Source: an uncultured Rickettsiales bacterium
Lineage (GTDB): Bacteria > Pseudomonadota > Alphaproteobacteria > Rickettsiales > UBA998
NCBI GenBank assembly: GCA_937982385.1
Contig: CALJMC010000171.1
Coordinates: 1 to 6,288, forward strand
Direction: 5' to 3'
Length of the DNA: 6,288 nt
Part shown: positions 5,775 through 6,288 of the stretch, piece after piece
How positions within the stretch are numbered: position 1 is the first letter of the stretch
Layout: each line of letters opens with the position of its first letter
Notes under the pieces: model-generated
Databases searched by the model: none
Told to the model about the DNA's origin: nothing
The model's input: the letters and a program-made list of their open reading frames with translations, nothing else
Translations under genes and position numbers: made by a program

Positions 5775-6288
5775 TGATGACGAACCAATAGATGATGAAG
5801 CTGCAGCAGCAGAATGGGCCGCCATGGCTGAAGATGGCGATGGTGATTCTGGTGACGCTGGCGATATGTCTGAAGAGGACATGGCGGCATGGGGTGCGGC
5901 TGAAGATGATGGTGATGGTGCGGAAGAGCGCATTCTCAATCAAGATGAAATTGATCTGCTTCTCGGTTTCGATGGCGATGGTGACGATGACGAGAGTGAT
6001 CGCGGCATTGAGGCGATTCTCGGTAAAGCGCTTATGGCTTATGAGAAACTGCCAATGCTTGAGGTGGTGTTTGATCGTCTCGTTCGGGTGCTGTCTTCCT
6101 CACTAAGAAGTTTTACGTCTGACACGGTGGATGTTAGTATTGAATCCATGGAGTCGATGCGTTTTGAGGATTATTTGAACTCGATTCCACTTCCTGCGCT
6201 TCTTATTGTCTTCCGTGCGGTGGAATGGGAGAATTTTGGTTTGGTGACTGTTGAAAGCTCGCTGATTTATTCTGTGGTGGATGTTTTG
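5767..6288 (+). CDS. fliM: Flagellar motor switch protein FliM, partial (N-terminal 174 residues)
   Basis: FliM is the C-ring protein that binds phosphorylated CheY and, through FliG, sets rotation direction. The frame stays open to the window end; a typical FliM continues well beyond this. The CheY-P-binding motif ILNQDEIDLLLGF is at residues 56-68. In enterobacterial FliM this motif sits at the very N-terminus; here about 55 acidic residues precede it, including AAEWAAMAEDG (15-24) and the similar EEDMAAWGAAEDD (36-48). The middle CheC-like domain follows with ILGKALMAYEKLPMLEVVFD, DYLNSIPLPALLIVF and WENFGLVTVESSLIYSVVDVL. The sequence stops immediately before the GGxG loop that contacts FliG. 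The ATG at 5767 is the only normal start in frame: a TAA lies eight codons upstream with no ATG or GTG between. No good Shine-Dalgarno sequence precedes it. A sigma-54-like promoter lies between it and fliL. Confidence 0.95.
   Translation, partial: MADDDEPIDDEAAAAEWAAMAEDGDGDSGDAGDMSEEDMAAWGAAEDDGDGAEERILNQDEIDLLLGFDGDGDDDESDRGIEAILGKALMAYEKLPMLEVVFDRLVRVLSSSLRSFTSDTVDVSIESMESMRFEDYLNSIPLPALLIVFRAVEWENFGLVTVESSLIYSVVDVL

Noticed and set aside
5757..5939. Ser/Pro/Ala-rich minus-strand open frame opposite the fliM start
   Set aside because: It is the complement of repeated GAT, GCT and GAA codons in the acidic FliM extension; low complexity and no ribosome site of note.
5792..6106. 104-codon plus-strand frame overlapping fliM
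   Set aside because: The FliM frame is clearly correct (CheY-binding motif and middle domain); this alternative frame has Met/Val/Ile-rich low-quality composition.

Overview
The window is most likely a chromosomal fragment of an alphaproteobacterium, probably Rhodospirillales-like, with modest GC (mid to upper 40s percent by eye). The evidence is the order flgF-flgG-flgA-flgH divergent from fliL-fliM, a FliM with a long acidic Ala/Trp-containing N-terminal extension, and sigma-54-type promoters on flagellar genes. Genus cannot be read from the sequence.

Layout, left to right. Positions 1-281 (minus) hold the N-terminal three quarters of a small VOC metalloenzyme of the YaeR/GloA2 type, cut by the window edge. 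Positions 282-486 are non-coding as far as I can see. Positions 487-1518 (minus) encode a complete thioredoxin-reductase-like ferredoxin--NADP+ reductase. Positions 1519-1749 are non-coding and hold a strong terminator (15-bp stem, G7 loop) plus two weaker hairpins, all downstream of the flagellar operon on the minus strand. Positions 1750-4872 (minus) are a tight operon flgF-flgG-flgA-flgH with gaps of 25-27 nt. Positions 4873-5077 are a divergent control region. Positions 5078-5677 (plus) encode fliL. Positions 5678-5766 contain a second sigma-54-like promoter and a possible 12-codon leader ORF. Positions 5767-6288 (plus) are the first 174 codons of fliM, which runs off the window.

How the genes work together: FlgF and FlgG build the rod. 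FlgA is the periplasmic chaperone that helps the P-ring assemble. FlgH forms the outer-membrane L-ring. FliL sits in the inner membrane beside the stator. FliM is the C-ring switch protein that receives the chemotaxis signal. The two metabolic genes at the left have no evident flagellar role and are separated from the flagellar operon by the terminator.

The most notable points are regulatory. Two 16-nt sigma-54 (-24/-12) elements share the core GGCACG-N4-CTGCA with exact GG/GC spacing; one faces flgF and the other lies between fliL and fliM. fliL itself has a perfect TATAAT -10 box and no sigma-54 site that I can find. This suggests that fliL is transcribed early by a housekeeping-type sigma factor, while the rod/ring operon and extra fliM come from sigma-54. 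fliM has no good Shine-Dalgarno sequence of its own but is overlapped by the end of a small ORF that has one, suggesting translational coupling. I see no mobile elements, CRISPR arrays, tRNA or rRNA genes, and no wholly new system; the genes are known families.
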